A DNA stretch of 64,000 bases, taken from positions 1,798,001 through 1,862,000 of the forward strand of contig OZ035963.1 in assembly GCA_964034945.1 (NCBI GenBank), read 5' to 3'. The position numbers and the translations under genes are program-made. Shown one piece after another: positions 23,470-36,066 of the stretch (within the stretch, counting starts at the first letter, position 1; every line of letters begins with the position of its first letter). Below the pieces are notes generated by a model. That model was not told where the DNA came from, did not search any database, and saw only the letters and a program-made list of their open reading frames with translations. Origin of the DNA: Chrysopilus asiliformis. Its lineage: Eukaryota; Arthropoda; Insecta; Diptera; Rhagionidae.

Positions 23470-25992
23470 GTACGTAATATCAGGTTGGTTATGCAAAAGC
23501 CAAGTTTTTAACAAACAAAAAAACTATACATCAATTTTATTAAATCTATGAATTTGATTGTATTTTCCTTCCTTTAATAATACATTTTTTAGGATTTGCT
23601 ATTAAAATAATAGAAATACTTGAAAATTTATTGATGATCAAATTGAAACAATTCGGGGCAAACATTTTTAAAGAAAACTTAGCACGAGTTGAAAAAGGGG
23701 TTAAACTTTCTTTTATTTCTGGATTTTTCAAAGTCAAAAGACAACAAAAAGAGAGCAAACAACTTTCAATGATAACCAAAAATTATGCCGCCAAAGTTGA
23801 CCGAAAGTGATAGCAAAACTCAAATTTTTGAGAAAGTTTATTACTTTCTTTCGAAAACTCACAGCAAACCAAAGTGTTTGGGTTTATAGACTCATACCAA
23901 CTTACAGATCTATATGTATATCAAGTTTTAGAGGCGAATCGGGAAGATAACTTGATAAGAAGCTAGGGGCTGAGCATCGGAAATCTACACAAGAAAAGAG
24001 GAATATAGAATGTGTTTTACTGTTTTTTTTTTCAAAATGTTTTTTTTTTCACTTTTAAGTCGCGAAAGCTTTACTTTCAAGGTCGGCTAAAAAGTTTCGC
24101 CGTTACAAGTTTACCAATTAATTTGAAAACTTCCCAAAGTTACAGTTTCCGAGGCGTTCTCATCGTTTTATATAAAACCGTAGAATGAACAAAAAAGAAC
24201 AAGGCGCAAAAAGAAAAAAAAAGAACAGTGGAAACGCGTGAAAGTTATGCTAGCTAAGGAAAACATTGAGACAGCGAATAAATGAATGGTTGGGAGAAAG
24301 TTATGGGGACCCGGGATTAATGACCTTTTTAGTACGATGGCATAAGTTAGGCTGGTGCCTATTACAAACTGTTTTGACTGAATACTTTACAACCCCTTAA
24401 AGTTTAAAAAGAAAGTAACCATAAAATTCGGGGGAAAACTTGTTGTTGGTTGGTTTGCAGAAGCCTCGTTCCTATTCGAGAAATGACGGTAACGGAAATC
24501 GAAATCGGGTCGGCCGGGAAAGTTTGATGCAAGTTTTCATAAATTTTATAATTCGATTATCCTGAATTAGGCCACGACACCGCCGCAGTTTAATACTGAA
24601 TATATTTTCAATGGCGGTTGTCAGTCATTAAAATTTTGGGTAACGAATATAAATGTTGGCGAGACTTCATTTCGTTTTTCTTAATGCATAAATTGTCACT
24701 CAGCAAGCAGAGGGTTGTTATTAAAATTTACCGAATTAACTTAAATATTAAATTTTCTCAGAATAATGGTCTGATGATGATTTCGGTTAGCTGCAGTTTT
24801 TTTTTAAACCACAAGGTTTTAATGCTCGTCATTAATGAAAAATTCATGTCACCTAAAGTAAATCAAATTTACAAGTATGCGTTAAGGGATTTTTAAAGTA
24901 TATTGCAGAATTTTTTAAGTGGGGAGAAGGTACTTCTTATCTAAATTCCTGTAGAAGGAAGTCGAATTTTTATGATGAGAATCGGTTAGACTTGGGTAAA
25001 CATGTGGGCATGTTTTCATCCCCTCAGTGGATGGAATACGCAATGAGTGACGATGGCAAACGGCCGCGAAGAGCTGAAATGCTTCTACATCCTGGATGTT
25101 TGATGGTTTATATGACGAGTTCTGCGTGATGTTCGCCTATCCTGTCATTTATGCCAGCGAACAGAGGGCAAAGAGGCGGTAAACATGATTACCGAGCTTA
25201 TTCTGGTCCAGGAGAGAAGAATCACCTACACACCTGAAATCTAAATTGGTGATTTTCTGCTTCTGAAGTATGGAAATTGCACGGTATCTTATAAAACGAA
25301 TTGAGTACTTTGCAGCACATGTGTCAGCGAATGAATTAGAATATTTAAGTTAAACCTGGATGGGATGACGAAACGTTAGGGCTATGAGCTCTGGGATTCC
25401 ACTATCTGGTGAAATCTGGTAAATCTTGCTGTGAAAGACTATGAAAACCCTACCTCTTGTTGTTAACGGGCACCAGAGAGAGAGGTAATACGATGAAATA
25501 GAGAAAATGTGCTGTAATTTTTATAATGGAATTTTGAAGGATTTTTCCATTAAAAAAATCACAAGAATTTCATAAATATTTAATCAGGCAAGTGCTTGTT
25601 GGCCAACAGATTCAACCCATACATCCTGCAGACTTTTTTTTATTATTATGCTGATGTTGAAGGGCATAGAAAAATTGTGGGCGATACCAATACGAAATAA
25701 GACTGAATTGCTAAAAGATTCGATCCAGCTGAAATAGTTGAAATCATGTTTTATGGTGTTATTATTGAGAGAACTTTTATTATGCTCTTAATGGACGTCA
25801 TGGATAATAATTACGAAATTTTTTAGTGTTTCTTTGATTTCCATTGGTTTTATTAGAGCAGAATGGACAACAACTAGTATTTTTAGGAGATCTTGAATTT
25901 TGCATGAGTTTAAGATTGTCGTACTACTATTGATTAAATACTCTTTCTTATTTATAGTTGAAGAGAATTCGTTCAAAATTTAATCTAATAAA

Positions 25993-26494
25993 TCATACTA
26001 ATATATAAAAATGAGTTGATGTCTGTCTGTATGTCTGTCTGTCTGTCTGTTCCTCTTTAACGCAAAAACGGCTGAACCGATTGACTTGAAATTTGGCATG
26101 AGTGTCTGTGGTAGTTCTGGTTCCAACATAGGTATACGGAAAAGTAGCGCGAGGGGTTGGGGGGCGGGAGTAAGGGGAGAGGGTAAAGTGATTTCGAAAC
26201 TTAGTTTTTGCACTATGTTACTCTTTCGCGGGGAAACTACTAAACCGATTGTCCTGAAATTTGGCATAGATGTTCGTCGCGGGTCCAGCCCCAACATATA
26301 CCCATTAAAAAGTAGCCTGAGAGGTGGGGGAGTAAGGGGAGGGGGTAAAGTGATCTCGAAACTTGGCTCTTCCTCTATGTTACCCTTTCGCGGGGAAACT
26401 ACCGAGCCGATTGGCCTGAAGTTTAGCTCCAACATAGACTATAAAAAAAAAATTTGAAAAAACTTAACCCGGCAACGACGGGTATGCAAGCTAG
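25993..26494 (+). mobile_element. Helitron-like non-autonomous element, copy 3
   Basis: Same termini as copy 2: A|TCATACTAATATATAAAAA at the left, hairpin CCCGGCAACGACGGG and CTAG|T at the right. 502 bp with a longer GTCT tract. Intact ends. Confidence 0.8.
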
Positions 26495-28641
26495 TGATTT
26501 ATAAAAACAACTAGTAATATTAACATCAACCCTGAGCAAATCCACCGAAAATATATGTCTTTTAGATTTTATTTAAGGTTCGCACTATATAAACTATTGC
26601 AAAGTTATTAAAAAAAACAATAAATTATCAAAAAAATTATAATTTTTGTTTTAACTCTTCTGCACAGAGGAAAGGGCTGAGAGAGATTTTATAGAGAAGA
26701 ATATTACCTGAAAATTGAGCTATCTAATGACGAAAACTCAGTCAAAGTCCCTTCAGGGTCCTGAATATAAAAGGGAAGGGGTTTCTTGACTCGAAGGAGG
26801 GTTAATTTTAGTGAGGGAAATTAAACTTTTTGTTTTTGGCAGGACTTATTGAATACCGAAAATCCGGTTAAAATCCGTTCAGCAGTTCAGAAGAGAAAAG
26901 TTTTAACACGAAAACCAATTTACCGATTGGGTTGAAATTTTGGGACATTTCTTCTCATAAAAAAGGGGACATCTCATAGAAAACAGACTTTTTTGTCAGA
27001 ATATTATCCACATATATTAATAAAAAAAATTTCTTTTTCAAAATAATTGTTATAAAATGTATAATTCATTGCAATGAAAAAACTTTTACATTTTTGAGAC
27101 ATATTTAACAAAAAAAAAACCATTCAAAAATGTTAAATAATAGTTTTGCTACCTCACCGTAGCATTTTCAATTTCATATAACAAAGCTTTACGAAAAAAG
27201 CTTCGTTGAGATTTTCTTTACAGTTCTGCTATGATTTTTATTTCCATTTTTAATGCTCTACTGAAGTGAATATAATCCTTCCATGTTCAATTGAGCGCAA
27301 TATGTTTATAAAATGTTACTGGAAAAGTTTCTCCTATTGGTATGAAAGGACAAAAGCCAGTAACGAATGAAAAAATGGAAAAAATTCTTTCAGTTTTCAC
27401 GTCTTTAGAAAAGGGAGCTTTCAAAAAGGAGGAGAAAAAGAACTGAAATGTCAGGAGATGATGCTTCCTACCCCAATGGGGATTTTTCACAGAAAAGAAA
27501 TGAAAGCGGTTTCTTTTTTTTTATTTTGGTGGGATTTTTTTTTTGTACTAAGCGACTGGGGGTGCTTTTTTACATCATAAATTTTTCTGGAATTTTCGGG
27601 CTCTGCCTTGATGCTTGGAATGTAATTTTTATTTCTTTCTCTTTCGCTACAAAAGCCTGTCGTACTTACACGACTTTTTTTCTGTGAAATTCTTTTCGTG
27701 TGCTTCTCGTGGAGTTTTTCTTACGATGCTAGATATTGCAGACCTGAGCGAAATTGGTAAAAAGGCTCCAAGAAACGAAACCCAACAAACTGTAAAGGAA
27801 AAATGTTACGTAACTTGTATTCACATAATTCATGCGCGAATTTATTTTATATATTTATGTGTATTGGTTTCGACTGACGATGAATACTCATATATAGATA
27901 GATTCATACGAATTTTTCGCAACATTTTTCTTTTTTTTTCGAATTTTTCTTGCATAGTTTATATAAATTTTGTATACAATGTACATATGTATTAATATAT
28001 GTAAATGTTGCAGACAAAGGTATATAACGATGATTTCGTAGATTGATGAAGAAATAGCGATATACATACGTCATTTCTTCGTCCTTCTCCAATTGGTTAG
28101 ATCAGGACTTTCGTCGGGAGTCCGGAAGGAGCGGGAGCCAGCATTGGATTTTCTTTTTATTCTATTTCGTGTGTTTTTTTTTCATTTTGGTTGCTGTTCC
28201 TTTCGCCTTTGAGTTGGGCATGAGCATTGAATTCGTGTATAGCCATTGGGAAACACAAGTAACGCCCCCCACCCACTTTTGGGGGGCTCTTTATGGGAAA
28301 ATGCAACTTGCGCGCTGGCTGAAGCAGCCAACCAGAACATTCAGCCAGCTATCAGGGTATTTAAATAGGTGGCTAGATAGATAATAGCAGCACCATTGGC
28401 AGTGGAGCATTAGGAGCATAGCAATATAAGCATATCGTTCCATTCACATGAAAAATGGTTGGCCAAGTGCAGTTCTGGGGCCGTGGCAGACTCCTATGTT
28501 ATTTTATATGCTCTATGGAAGTTATTTCTGTACTGATGTGGTGTACTGAGCCAACAACAAGAACGACGAGCGGCCTTCATTCATTCCGAGGGGACACCGC
28601 ATCTCCATAAAACTTAAGCGGGATGTTCCGAGAATCGAGCG

Positions 28642-28842
28642 ATGGCTGAGTGCTTAGCTATTGGTGCTTTCTGTATGCTCGGAACCCTTGGCCTGTATAC
28701 ATTTTGCTTGATTGTTGTTGATATTCGAGATATTTTTATACCGATCTCCGGATATCTGCTCGCCATAATATTGTTTCTGATGGTGCTGCTGATACTTCCG
28801 TTGGCCCCTACGAGTACCCACAGCTATACGTGGTGCTTATAG
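28642..28842 (+). other. Unusually hydrophobic 66-codon ORF inside intron 11
   Basis: ATG-initiated frame starting MAECLAIGAFCMLGTLGLYT, with two or three strongly hydrophobic stretches that could be membrane helices. No homolog recognised. The antisense strand is also open without an ATG over almost the same span, giving a Gln/Asn-rich peptide, so this could be chance in a locally GC-richer patch (about 28090-28860). Not called as a gene. Confidence 0.15.
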
Positions 28843-29456
28843 AGGAAATCCAATGTCGTCGTGTGAACCGTTTTAGTTTTATTGTTTATCTCTAAATAAC
28901 TTTATATACAGAAATACATGTTTTTTTTATCATTTTGTGCATAGCTTTCCAGTTTCTGCCTCTACACACGTTTATTCGCATTTCGGTACATTCTAAGAAT
29001 CCAAGCGAAATGTTTAAAAAATTACAAACTCTGATACCTTCCAATACTTTTTAAATTCTCTGGAACATACCTGCAGGCACATAACTTTCTTCATTATATT
29101 ATGTACAAAAAGTCGAAATCAATAAATTGTCGGTTGCTTGAAAGGTGTGCTCAACCACAGTGATACCTATTGAGTTTGAGTTATTGCTTTTTTTGCCGCG
29201 ACTTTTCGCAATAAATTAATAACTAGAGAAATTATTTTTATGATCACGTCGGTTGCATGCAAAATTATTACTCCACTTAATTTAAATTCACTTCGCTGCA
29301 CCTGATGTTGGTTTTTTTTTTTTTCAGAAAAAGCTTTTAAATTTTGTCAGCATCATCCACGTAGATATGAAAAATAAATAAACTTATTAATATAATGAGT
29401 GGCGCAACCAGTATTTTATTTGGGGAGATGAGTAAAATAAACAAATGTAATACAAA

Positions 29457-29845
29457 TCATACTAATATATAAAAATGAGTTGGTGTCTGTCTGTCTGTCT
29501 GTCTGTTCCTCTTTCACGCAAAAACGGCTGAACCGATTGACTTGAAATTTGGCATAAGTGTCTGAGGTAGTTCTGGTTCCAACATAGGCATACGGAAAAG
29601 TTGCGCGAAGGGTGGGGGGAGTAAGGGGAGGGGGTAAAGTGATTTCGAAACTTAGTTTTTGCGCTATGTTACTCTTTCGCGGGGAAACTACTGAACCGAT
29701 TGGCCTGAAATTTGGCATAGATGTACGTCGGGGGTCCAGCCCCAACATAGACCCATTAAAAAGTTTTTAAGCTCTTTCCGGTTTTCTTCGTATTCTAAAA
29801 CTTAGACAAAAAGCTTAACCCGGCAAAGACGGGTATGCAAGCTAG
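29457..29845 (+). mobile_element. Helitron-like non-autonomous element, copy 4 (short subfamily)
   Basis: Intact ends (A|TCATACTAAT at the left, CTAG|T at the right) but the second inner segment is replaced by a shorter one, aagctctttccggttttctt. The minus-strand copy at 49863 carries the same replacement, so the two form a subfamily. Confidence 0.8.
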
Positions 29846-30126
29846 TTTAAAATAAATTTAATTTAGATAAGCTGTACATATCGTACGTGTTTTTTCGACC
29901 CCCCCCTCCCTCTTTCACCTTGTCAAACTGCGTCACACTTTCGCGGACCCCCCCATCACCCCCTTTCTAATTTAAAAAAAAATCTGAAAAGGGATTGTTT
30001 AAAATCTAACATTAAAAAAAATTGCTCGGAATTCAAAATAATACTTCAAACTGATGTTGCGATTTCGTGTTTATAAATAAGAAAAAAATTAGACGAATTC
30101 GCTTTTTGATATCTCAGAGCCTAAGT

Positions 30127-30373
30127 GAGGCGTTAAAAGCTAGAGTGGACCAACCCACATGTCGAAATCGAGAATTTTTTTGTGTTTGAATCACTATTGC
30201 GAGTGAGTTTTTAGATAAAAATGTTTGGATGCACAAAAGAACATTTCAACATTGAGTAATAAAATCCACAGAAATTTTTTTTTCCAAAAAATTATAGTCA
30301 ATAATAGTACAAAAGTGGAAAAGCTTCAAAAACTCGATTATGTGGCTTGGTCCACTCTATCTTTTAACGCCTC
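30127..30373. mobile_element. MITE with 40-bp inverted repeats, about 247 bp
   Basis: Left end GAGGCGTTAAAAGCTAGAGT, right end its inverted copy with few mismatches, flanked by AAGT on both sides (30123-30126 and 30374-30377). Superfamily not assigned. Confidence 0.6.
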
Positions 30374-31375
30374 AAGTATCCTAGGAATATGAATCTTTCG
30401 GTAAGATGATCAAAGGACATAAATATACATGGAATTTCAACAAGTTATCTCACCGCATCGGGTACTGGTCAAAAATGCGTTATTTTTTTCCAGGCACAGC
30501 AAAAAAAGAATGTTTTTTTTAAAAAAAGCACACATGATTAATGATTATTTTTATCATCTCAACTTTATTAATGGTTCAGAAAAATGATACCAACGTGCAA
30601 AATTCATTACAGATAATGTGGTACATATAAATATATGTAATACCTGTAAGAGTTAAATGAAAGGGCCGCAGTGAAAACATTTACGGATCAAATATCTCTT
30701 CAAACTGAAGTCTACACATCTCCCTAAAATTTTTAGCGAAATGTGTAGATATAAAGGTTTGCCTTTTTCCGTTAACTTTGTTTTTTCTTGACATATTGTC
30801 ATATGAAAAATTACAACTTTTACCTTTTACCAAAAATCGGCATCTTGTACCGCTCTAGAGATAGGTATCTCAAATCTGGAACATTTTTTTTATATTTTAT
30901 GTAAACTGATGATCATCATAGGCTAACAACACGACAACGTAATAGCATGCTATATACTTTTAACATCAAATACTCTCCCTTTTTGATTCAAAGATCCTTC
31001 AAAAATCCTTCAAAAATCAAGAAATCCTGGAAAATGTTCAATCATAAATTTTTTTTTTATGATTTTCTTCTTCTTTAGACCCCTGGACCTGATCATAATC
31101 TAGAGGACATTGATTTGTTGTAATTTCCCATGCAGTACGATATTGCAATGTGAAATCCAACCATTAAGGCGCCTCCACACGTTCAATGTTACTTGTGTGG
31201 AGGCTCCTTTAGGGTTGAATTCTTCTCAAATATACTGTAACGTCATACTTAACGTCTTCAGATTCGTTTTTCCGATTTTTTGGGCTATTATTTCGGAAAA
31301 TTTTTGTTTCGAGGAGGAAGAGAAGAGGAGATAAGCTTCCTCTCCCTCACCACTCTTTTCCATCACCTTCACACA

Positions 31376-31649
31376 CACTCAGAAAAATGTCCAGGTCAAC
31401 TTTTTGTCAGGTTAACTCTGACCTTACAAAAGGTGTCTGTAAGCCAGCTAGCGGTCAGAGTTAACCTATCTAAGGTCAACTCGTGCAGCTCCCAATGCCC
31501 TACTTCACCTGCTGGTGGCTTAATTTCAGAATTTCTCCAGCCACAGGTCAACACAAGTTTTACTTTCCCTCATGCAGGCGAACGCGCGCCTGCCCGAGGC
31601 CAATTACGCCGTATGTAGGTCGTCGAGTTAGCCTCCATTTTTCTGAGTG
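31376..31649. mobile_element. MITE with CACTCAGAAAAATG termini, about 274 bp
   Basis: Perfect 14-bp inverted ends (CACTCAGAAAAATG / CATTTTTCTGAGTG), and internal inverted copies of ggttaactctgacc. The interior is more GC-rich than the flanks and gives a spurious plus frame (31280-31618). Target duplication not clear. Confidence 0.55.
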
Positions 31650-32383
31650 CACTTCATTGTCCCGCAAATTTCATGACTATGTTAGTGCTAATTAAATATG
31701 TAGCTGTTATTGCTATCTAGTACTAAAAGCAAAATTTAATAGCTATGTTAGCTACATTCTGTCAGCCATTTGAAATATCTTGATTTGCTATTTTTTATAG
31801 CAACTGACAAATATTCGCTGATTAATTAGGTAAGAATTTAGCTTTTTGAAATTTGCTATTTTGATTTAAAAGAATGTTTTACTGTAAACAGGTAAAAAAT
31901 TTCCCTTATGGCGCATTTCCTTTCAAGATTTTCAACTTTGCATTATTTTTCAGAACAGAACAGTTTATTACAGGTTTTCTATTTCAATACGAGACACCAC
32001 TGTTTTTTAAAGGACAAATAATACTGTTTTTGAAGATTTCTATAGTACATAGAAATATATTTTTTTTTTGAAAAAAAATCATCTTTACAGAGCACACTTG
32101 AAAAAAGCCAGCTTGGAAGCTTGCACAGACGCCATGAATGGTTATTTACTACCTGTTTTTAAGTAAGCGTTTTTACGTTGAATTCATACGAAATTTTAAA
32201 TTAAAACTAATGCCAGTTAATATTACAAATTGCTTTATTTCGGTAAATTATAATTCCTTGAATGCCCTTGAATGCGTATCTAACAATTGCGACTGTTCGC
32301 GATGGCGACTAAACAAAAAAGAGAAAGCGAGTAATCTGGAGTATTGCCAGATTACCATTTTAATAATAATGCTTACCCTAATC

Positions 32384-32733
32384 TAGAGAGCCTTTAACCT
32401 AGAGAGTGGCCATGCTACCTTAATAGACTGTGCTACTGAGTAGGACAGTCTATTAACTCCAATTAGAACAGTCTATTAGGTCAGTTAGAACAGCTTTTTC
32501 TCCAGATTAGAACAGTCTGTAAACAATTTTTCAATTTGTCAAAACAACTATGAGTTTCCAAATTTTTTTGATACCTCAAACATGCTATTTTTACATATAT
32601 TAACCACCTTCAGTTATTTTGGCAATTATTTATAACAATGAATCAAATTTTTAAAGTTTTTCGCACTTGTTTTTCAGCTTGGCGGCCATTTTTAGATGTC
32701 CCCATGGCCACTCTCTAGGTTATAGGCTCTCTA
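32384..32733. mobile_element. hAT-like MITE (350 bp) with 8-bp target duplication
   Basis: Termini TAGAGAGCCTTTAACCTAGA with an inverted right end, flanked by the same 8 bases CCCTAATC at 32376-32383 and 32734-32741. An 8-bp duplication is characteristic of hAT transposases. The interior has several agaacagtctatta repeats. Confidence 0.75.
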
Positions 32734-33262
32734 CCCTAATCGACGCAAAAGTTTTTGTGCTAGATTTGAAAGCTCTCTCATTACCGAAATATTTTTTTTC
32801 AAAGTATTTTCTTTTTGGTGAAAATAGATAGATCAAAATTTTTTCATGCTGAATATTTGTACATTTCCAAAAAACTATACTTATTGGCATTTTTTTTTAA
32901 ATTATTGCAATGATCCCTCTATTGAAGCCTCTAATTAGTTCTGCGAAACCAGTGTGTAATTCCGGATCGTGTAAATGCGAAGGGCGGGCGAACAGCTGGA
33001 TGTTGGTAGTTAAGAATAACTATTTTTTCGTGAAAATTTTATTGACCGAATTCCTTTTAAAACAAAGATTTTTGGATAAAAAAAATGCTCTTCATAATGT
33101 AATCACAAAGTGATATAAAAAAGTTTCGTAAAATCAAGTTATACCCACTCTTTGCCATCAGAAATTTGGCGAAAAGTGCACAACTTTTCAGAAAAACATA
33201 AAAGAACTTTCTGTTTATTCGGGCAGAGAATAAGGAGCGAAAAATGACTTTTAGACCCTTAA

Positions 33263-33439
33263 CCCTCTAGCCGGAATGTCCGACAAAAGGCGGGCTTCAG
33301 GGAATTCGCTTGTTTATAACGGGTAACAATTTTAATCGCCGGAAATCGCCGGAACGTGTTACACTGACTTTTGTAAGTCTGTCGCAAGTTGAAAGTCATA
33401 TTTTGGTGAATTTTTTTCGGAAATATTCCGATTAGAGGG
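33263..33439. mobile_element. piggyBac-like MITE, short copy (177 bp)
   Basis: Ends CCCTCTAGCCGGAAT and ATTCCGATTAGAGGG, flanked by TTAA. Same family as 35806-36036 but lacking about 54 internal bases, so it is an internal deletion of that form (or the other is an insertion). Confidence 0.75.
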
Positions 33440-34667
33440 TTAAGTTTCTTATTATATCCATGAAAATTCATCTACCCGGTTTTCATTTATGCGCTAACAA
33501 ATAAATACAACGAGAAAACCAAGAATCAAAAAAAAAAAAGATTCATAAAATGGTTCACCGAATTTAAGGTAACAAATAAGTCAAAATTTCAATGGTAATC
33601 TATTTAAAGGACAACAAAAGCTATTTTTGAGGAAACCAGCAGAAGCACTTTTTTATTTGAAAACAAAATATACGTAGCGTGATTCTGATAGTGTTTTACT
33701 ATTTTTGTAACTTTTGCACGTTTTCAGTATTCATATAAATTAATGAACATAAACATAGTAGTTGTGCCTCCAAATCTTTCTTCAGATTCATCATGTCACC
33801 TTTGAAATGGCAATTATATTGATTCAATTCGATTCAACCATAATAACAAAATAAATATGATTTCGTTACCCTAATTAGGCTATACTTGTAATCTGTGTTA
33901 TTAAAAAGAAGTCTTGTGGACGATAATCAAATCTTGTGGTATGTCTTCGTCTATTAGTGACAGAACATAAAAGTTTCTTATAAAATCATTAATAATTTGA
34001 TTCTATTCTACAAGCCTTAATTACCCGCCCATTCAAACATGGAAAAGTTTTTCTTTTCTTCAAAATGCACTTGATATACTCCTCTATATTCCATCTATAG
34101 CCATCATCTATGCTTATAATTATATTTACTTGTCAATTTGGTAAAATACATCATCAAAGTTCCATTTCGAATAAAATCAATAATCCGGTGGAGAACATGG
34201 CCATCGACAAAATTTTATCAAAAAAGGAAAAACAAATCCTATAGTTTTCATGTGTGGTAGAATAGTATCAGAAACTCAATTCTGTATAAAGTACACACTT
34301 GTATGCAATTTAAGATCATTTCTTGCACAATTGATGTACAAATGTTAGAAGGAGTTGGCGTAGTGTGAGAGAAGGTGGAGTCAGAAACTTGGTTCTTTTT
34401 ACAAAAATACATAGTTTTTTTTCGGTAAAATTCTACTATATAGTAAAGTTTTCCCTAAATAGAAGCAGCTTATGTGAAAGGAAACATGTGGAGTATATTG
34501 AATAGAGTAACATATTATAATGATATTTTTCTGCTATCATTTTTGGAATTCGTCTGATATTCTAGCAGAAAACATAATTTAAAGTTGACTGATAAAATCC
34601 AGGTTTCCATAAAAATATTTTTCTACAAAAAATAGGTTAAAAAATCTTTTAAAAACCAACTTCTATC

Positions 34668-34720
34668 CTGAGCTGTGCTTCGGCATTAAAGGGTCTTCCC
34701 CTAAGCTCTGGCTGGAACTA
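34668..34720 (+). repeat. Repeat fragment matching the host sequence around the 3370 MITE
   Basis: Reads atcctgagctgtg, cggcatta and aagggtcttc without interruption, where the copy at 3345-3610 has the 218-bp MITE between the last two. It serves as the empty-site relative. Confidence 0.6.
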
Positions 34721-35805
34721 TAAAAAAAAAACTTACAAATAATCAATTTAGCAAAAGTAAATTCCAATCAATGTCCGCAGGAAATTCCAATTAAACTTTA
34801 AATTTTGAACCTCATTCCTCGTTAGATGTACATAATTTGTTGAAATGATGTTTGGAGAAATCTTTAATTTCTGGTAAAGAGTGCCATATAGCCTTATAGG
34901 AAATGTTCGTACAAAACTGTTGTTTGAAACCAGATTTCGAATTCCCTTTTAAATTAAATGTACTTGAAGAACGCTTTTCAACAAAGAGAATAATTGACCA
35001 ATTGGATAAATGTTGGCATTGTTGATGGGTTAGTGGAGATGCTTAGCAAAAGGCTACCTTTTTACAAATATGCACAGACGAATGAAGAACGGGCAAGAAT
35101 TTGAGTATGGGTGAAATGAATGGAATTTCCCGAAAAAGAGGACAATCCTAATTGAAAATCCGGCTGGGTTCTCCTTTTAGTTTAACAACAAGTTCCCTCG
35201 TTAGTAAATGGTAAAACATTAATTAGACTGTGAATAGTACAAGTACTACTACATTACTCCACCCATTTTTAAAGACTAGTCACATCTTTTTAAGATATTA
35301 ACATTAAATTAAACCTATGTTGGTTGCGAATGCTCTCCCCATTTAACCAAAATAGATATAACCTATCTAGAGACATGCCTGATATAAATCATGAAAAATA
35401 GGAGGATTTTCGGAAGAAAGGAAATCTCATACTGAATTTTCTCCAACTGTTTTATTTGTATTTTTCAATTTCTAGTCACTAATTACTAAAAATAAACTTT
35501 TTTACATTTCGTAATAATTTTAATTGGGTTTTCGATGTGAAATAAAAATATGTAGTTACTTTTTGTGGACGTTAACTTTCAAATTCTTCTTCTCACTCCT
35601 TTGAACTAGTTTATTCTCTGTTGCCCGCCTAAGAGAGTTGATATTTTACAATTAAGACTACTATTTTTGTTGTGCCCTAGAACCCTCAAAAAGATTATTT
35701 GAATTTTTACCTTTAATAAATAAATATTCTGAAACTTCAGTTCGTATTCCTATTGAGCATTTCTCGAAAGTCAACATTTTGCTCAATTTTAATTCCTCTA
35801 ATTAA

Positions 35806-36036
35806 CCCTCTAGCCGGAATGCCCGCGTTAAGGCGGGCTTCAGGGAATTCGCTTGTTTATAACGGGTAACAATTTCAATCGCCGGAAATCGCCGGAACGT
35901 CTTACACTGACTTTTGTAAGTTATCGCTTTACATGCTGGAAAAAATTTAGCCCTGTACGTTGTCTTGGTTACGGTCTGTCGCAAGTTGAAAGTCATATTT
36001 TAGTGAATTTTTCTTGGTAATATTCCGGTTAGAGGG
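35806..36036. mobile_element. piggyBac-like MITE, long copy (231 bp)
   Basis: Ends CCCTCTAGCCGGAATG and ATATTCCGGTTAGAGGG, flanked by TTAA at 35802-35805 and 36037-36040. Near-identical to the 33263 copy outside the internal indel. It lies only 30 bp from the next Helitron-like copy. Confidence 0.78.
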
Positions 36037-36066
36037 TTAAGGAAAACTTTTCTAGATTTTTAATCA

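Noticed and set aside
24060..24560. Possible mariner remnant (aaaagtttcgccgttaca, gaacaaggcgcaaaaag)
   Set aside because: No inverted ends, no TA duplication and no transposase motif could be confirmed by eye.
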